Assembly: GCF_022570735.2 (NCBI RefSeq)
Contig: NZ_JANCNS010000001.1
Span: forward strand, 682,001 to 746,000
From: Christiangramia oceanisediminis
GTDB taxonomy: Bacteria; Bacteroidota; Bacteroidia; Flavobacteriales; Flavobacteriaceae
Reading direction: 5' to 3'
DNA: 64,000 nt
Positions 63,735 through 64,000 of the stretch are shown in pieces. The position numbers were made by a program, and so were the translations under genes. Each line of letters starts with the position of its first letter. Position 1 is the first letter of the stretch. Below the pieces are notes generated by a model, which saw only the letters and a program-made list of their open reading frames with translations, did not search any database and was not told the DNA's origin.

Positions 63735-64000
63735 ATGATGCGTTTACTTATAATTGCCATTTTTCTGATTGGTTTCTTCGGAAATGCCCAGACGAACTCC
63801 TATTCCATTTCTTTTGAAAATGCGGTTCATCACGAGGCCAAAGTACTTATTAATTTTCCGCAGGTTAAATCCAAAAGCCTGGAAATTAGAATGAGCCGAA
63901 CTTCTCCTGGCAGATACGCCCTGCATGAATTCGTGAAGAACGTATACGGTTTTAAAGCGACCAACAGCAAGGGAGAAGCCCTGGAGGTTACTCGCAAGGA
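63735..64000 (+). CDS. M61-family glycyl aminopeptidase-like protein (partial, N-terminus only)
   Basis: Open from the ATG at 63735 (or 63738) to the right edge, about 88 codons. Signal peptide to about 19 (FGNAQ), then SYSISFENAVHHEAKVLINF and EIRMSRTSPGRYALHEFVKN, the N-terminal beta domain of peptidase M61. The catalytic HExxH part lies beyond the window. Confidence 0.82.
   Translation, partial: MMRLLIIAIFLIGFFGNAQTNSYSISFENAVHHEAKVLINFPQVKSKSLEIRMSRTSPGRYALHEFVKNVYGFKATNSKGEALEVTRK

Overview
The window looks like chromosome from a member of the Flavobacteriia (Bacteroidota), probably a marine Flavobacteriaceae. The signs are gliding-motility genes gldD and gldE, GLPGLI-family proteins, a TIGR03643 protein, an L21 protein with a C-terminal extension, conserved miaB-...-secG-groES-groEL and mutY-ssb-gldE-gldD gene orders, and promoters of the Bacteroidota type (TTTG, about 19-21 bp, TAnnTTTG). 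I see no rRNA, tRNA, CRISPR array, prophage or plasmid signature. Genus assignment is inference.

Layout. 1-3476: membrane glycosyltransferase locus (a GT-C enzyme cut by the left edge, a cellulose-synthase-like GT2 and a Dpm1-like GT2). 3525-7079: a membrane polyferredoxin and an FAD/NAD(P) oxidoreductase separated by a REP-associated tyrosine transposase (RAYT) with its palindromes. 7318-9374: a fatty-acid hydroxylase/sterol desaturase family protein and a GH113-like lipoprotein. 9364-15479: a leftward arsenosugar-biosynthesis locus (peroxidase-like protein, arsS, rhodanese, TIGR04282, purine nucleoside phosphorylase, arsM, then after a REP cluster DUF547 and TIGR04283), with an AraC-type regulator divergent at 15993. 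17052-24323: an SLC13 transporter, three tandem GLPGLI proteins with an outer-membrane beta-barrel protein, and an SRPBCC protein. 24444-31285: groEL, groES, secG, a TPR-like protein, lptE, a sigma-54-type activator and miaB, all leftward. 31429-36084: LVIVD lipoprotein, carboxylesterase, TIGR03643, L27/L21, DUF4199. 36233-39665: a pair of M16 peptidases (one catalytic, one not). 39699-44245: EamA transporter, gldD, gldE, ssb, mutY. 44367-46513: HU, a 29-residue basic protein and RNase G. 46619-50335: serine hydrolase, recX, two JmjC-like cupin proteins. 50355-56489: biotin genes bioB, bioA, bioD, bioF with a ketoacyl-synthase and a SET-domain gene among them. 56498-62714: mgtC-like gene and a complete seven-gene Mrp/Mnh Na+/H+ antiporter operon. 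62951-64000: DUF2975 plus XRE regulator pair and the start of an M61 peptidase.

The most notable items are: the arsenosugar locus, in which methylation, radical-SAM adenosylation, nucleoside cleavage and sugar transfer functions sit together; a REP repeat family (core TTCGACTCCGCTC) found both as an in-frame 33-bp triplication inside a glycosyltransferase gene and as a cluster splitting the arsenosugar locus; a RAYT placed between two redox genes next to a perfect palindrome; and a biotin cluster without visible bioC/bioH that carries a ketoacyl synthase, a SET-domain protein and two JmjC-like proteins.
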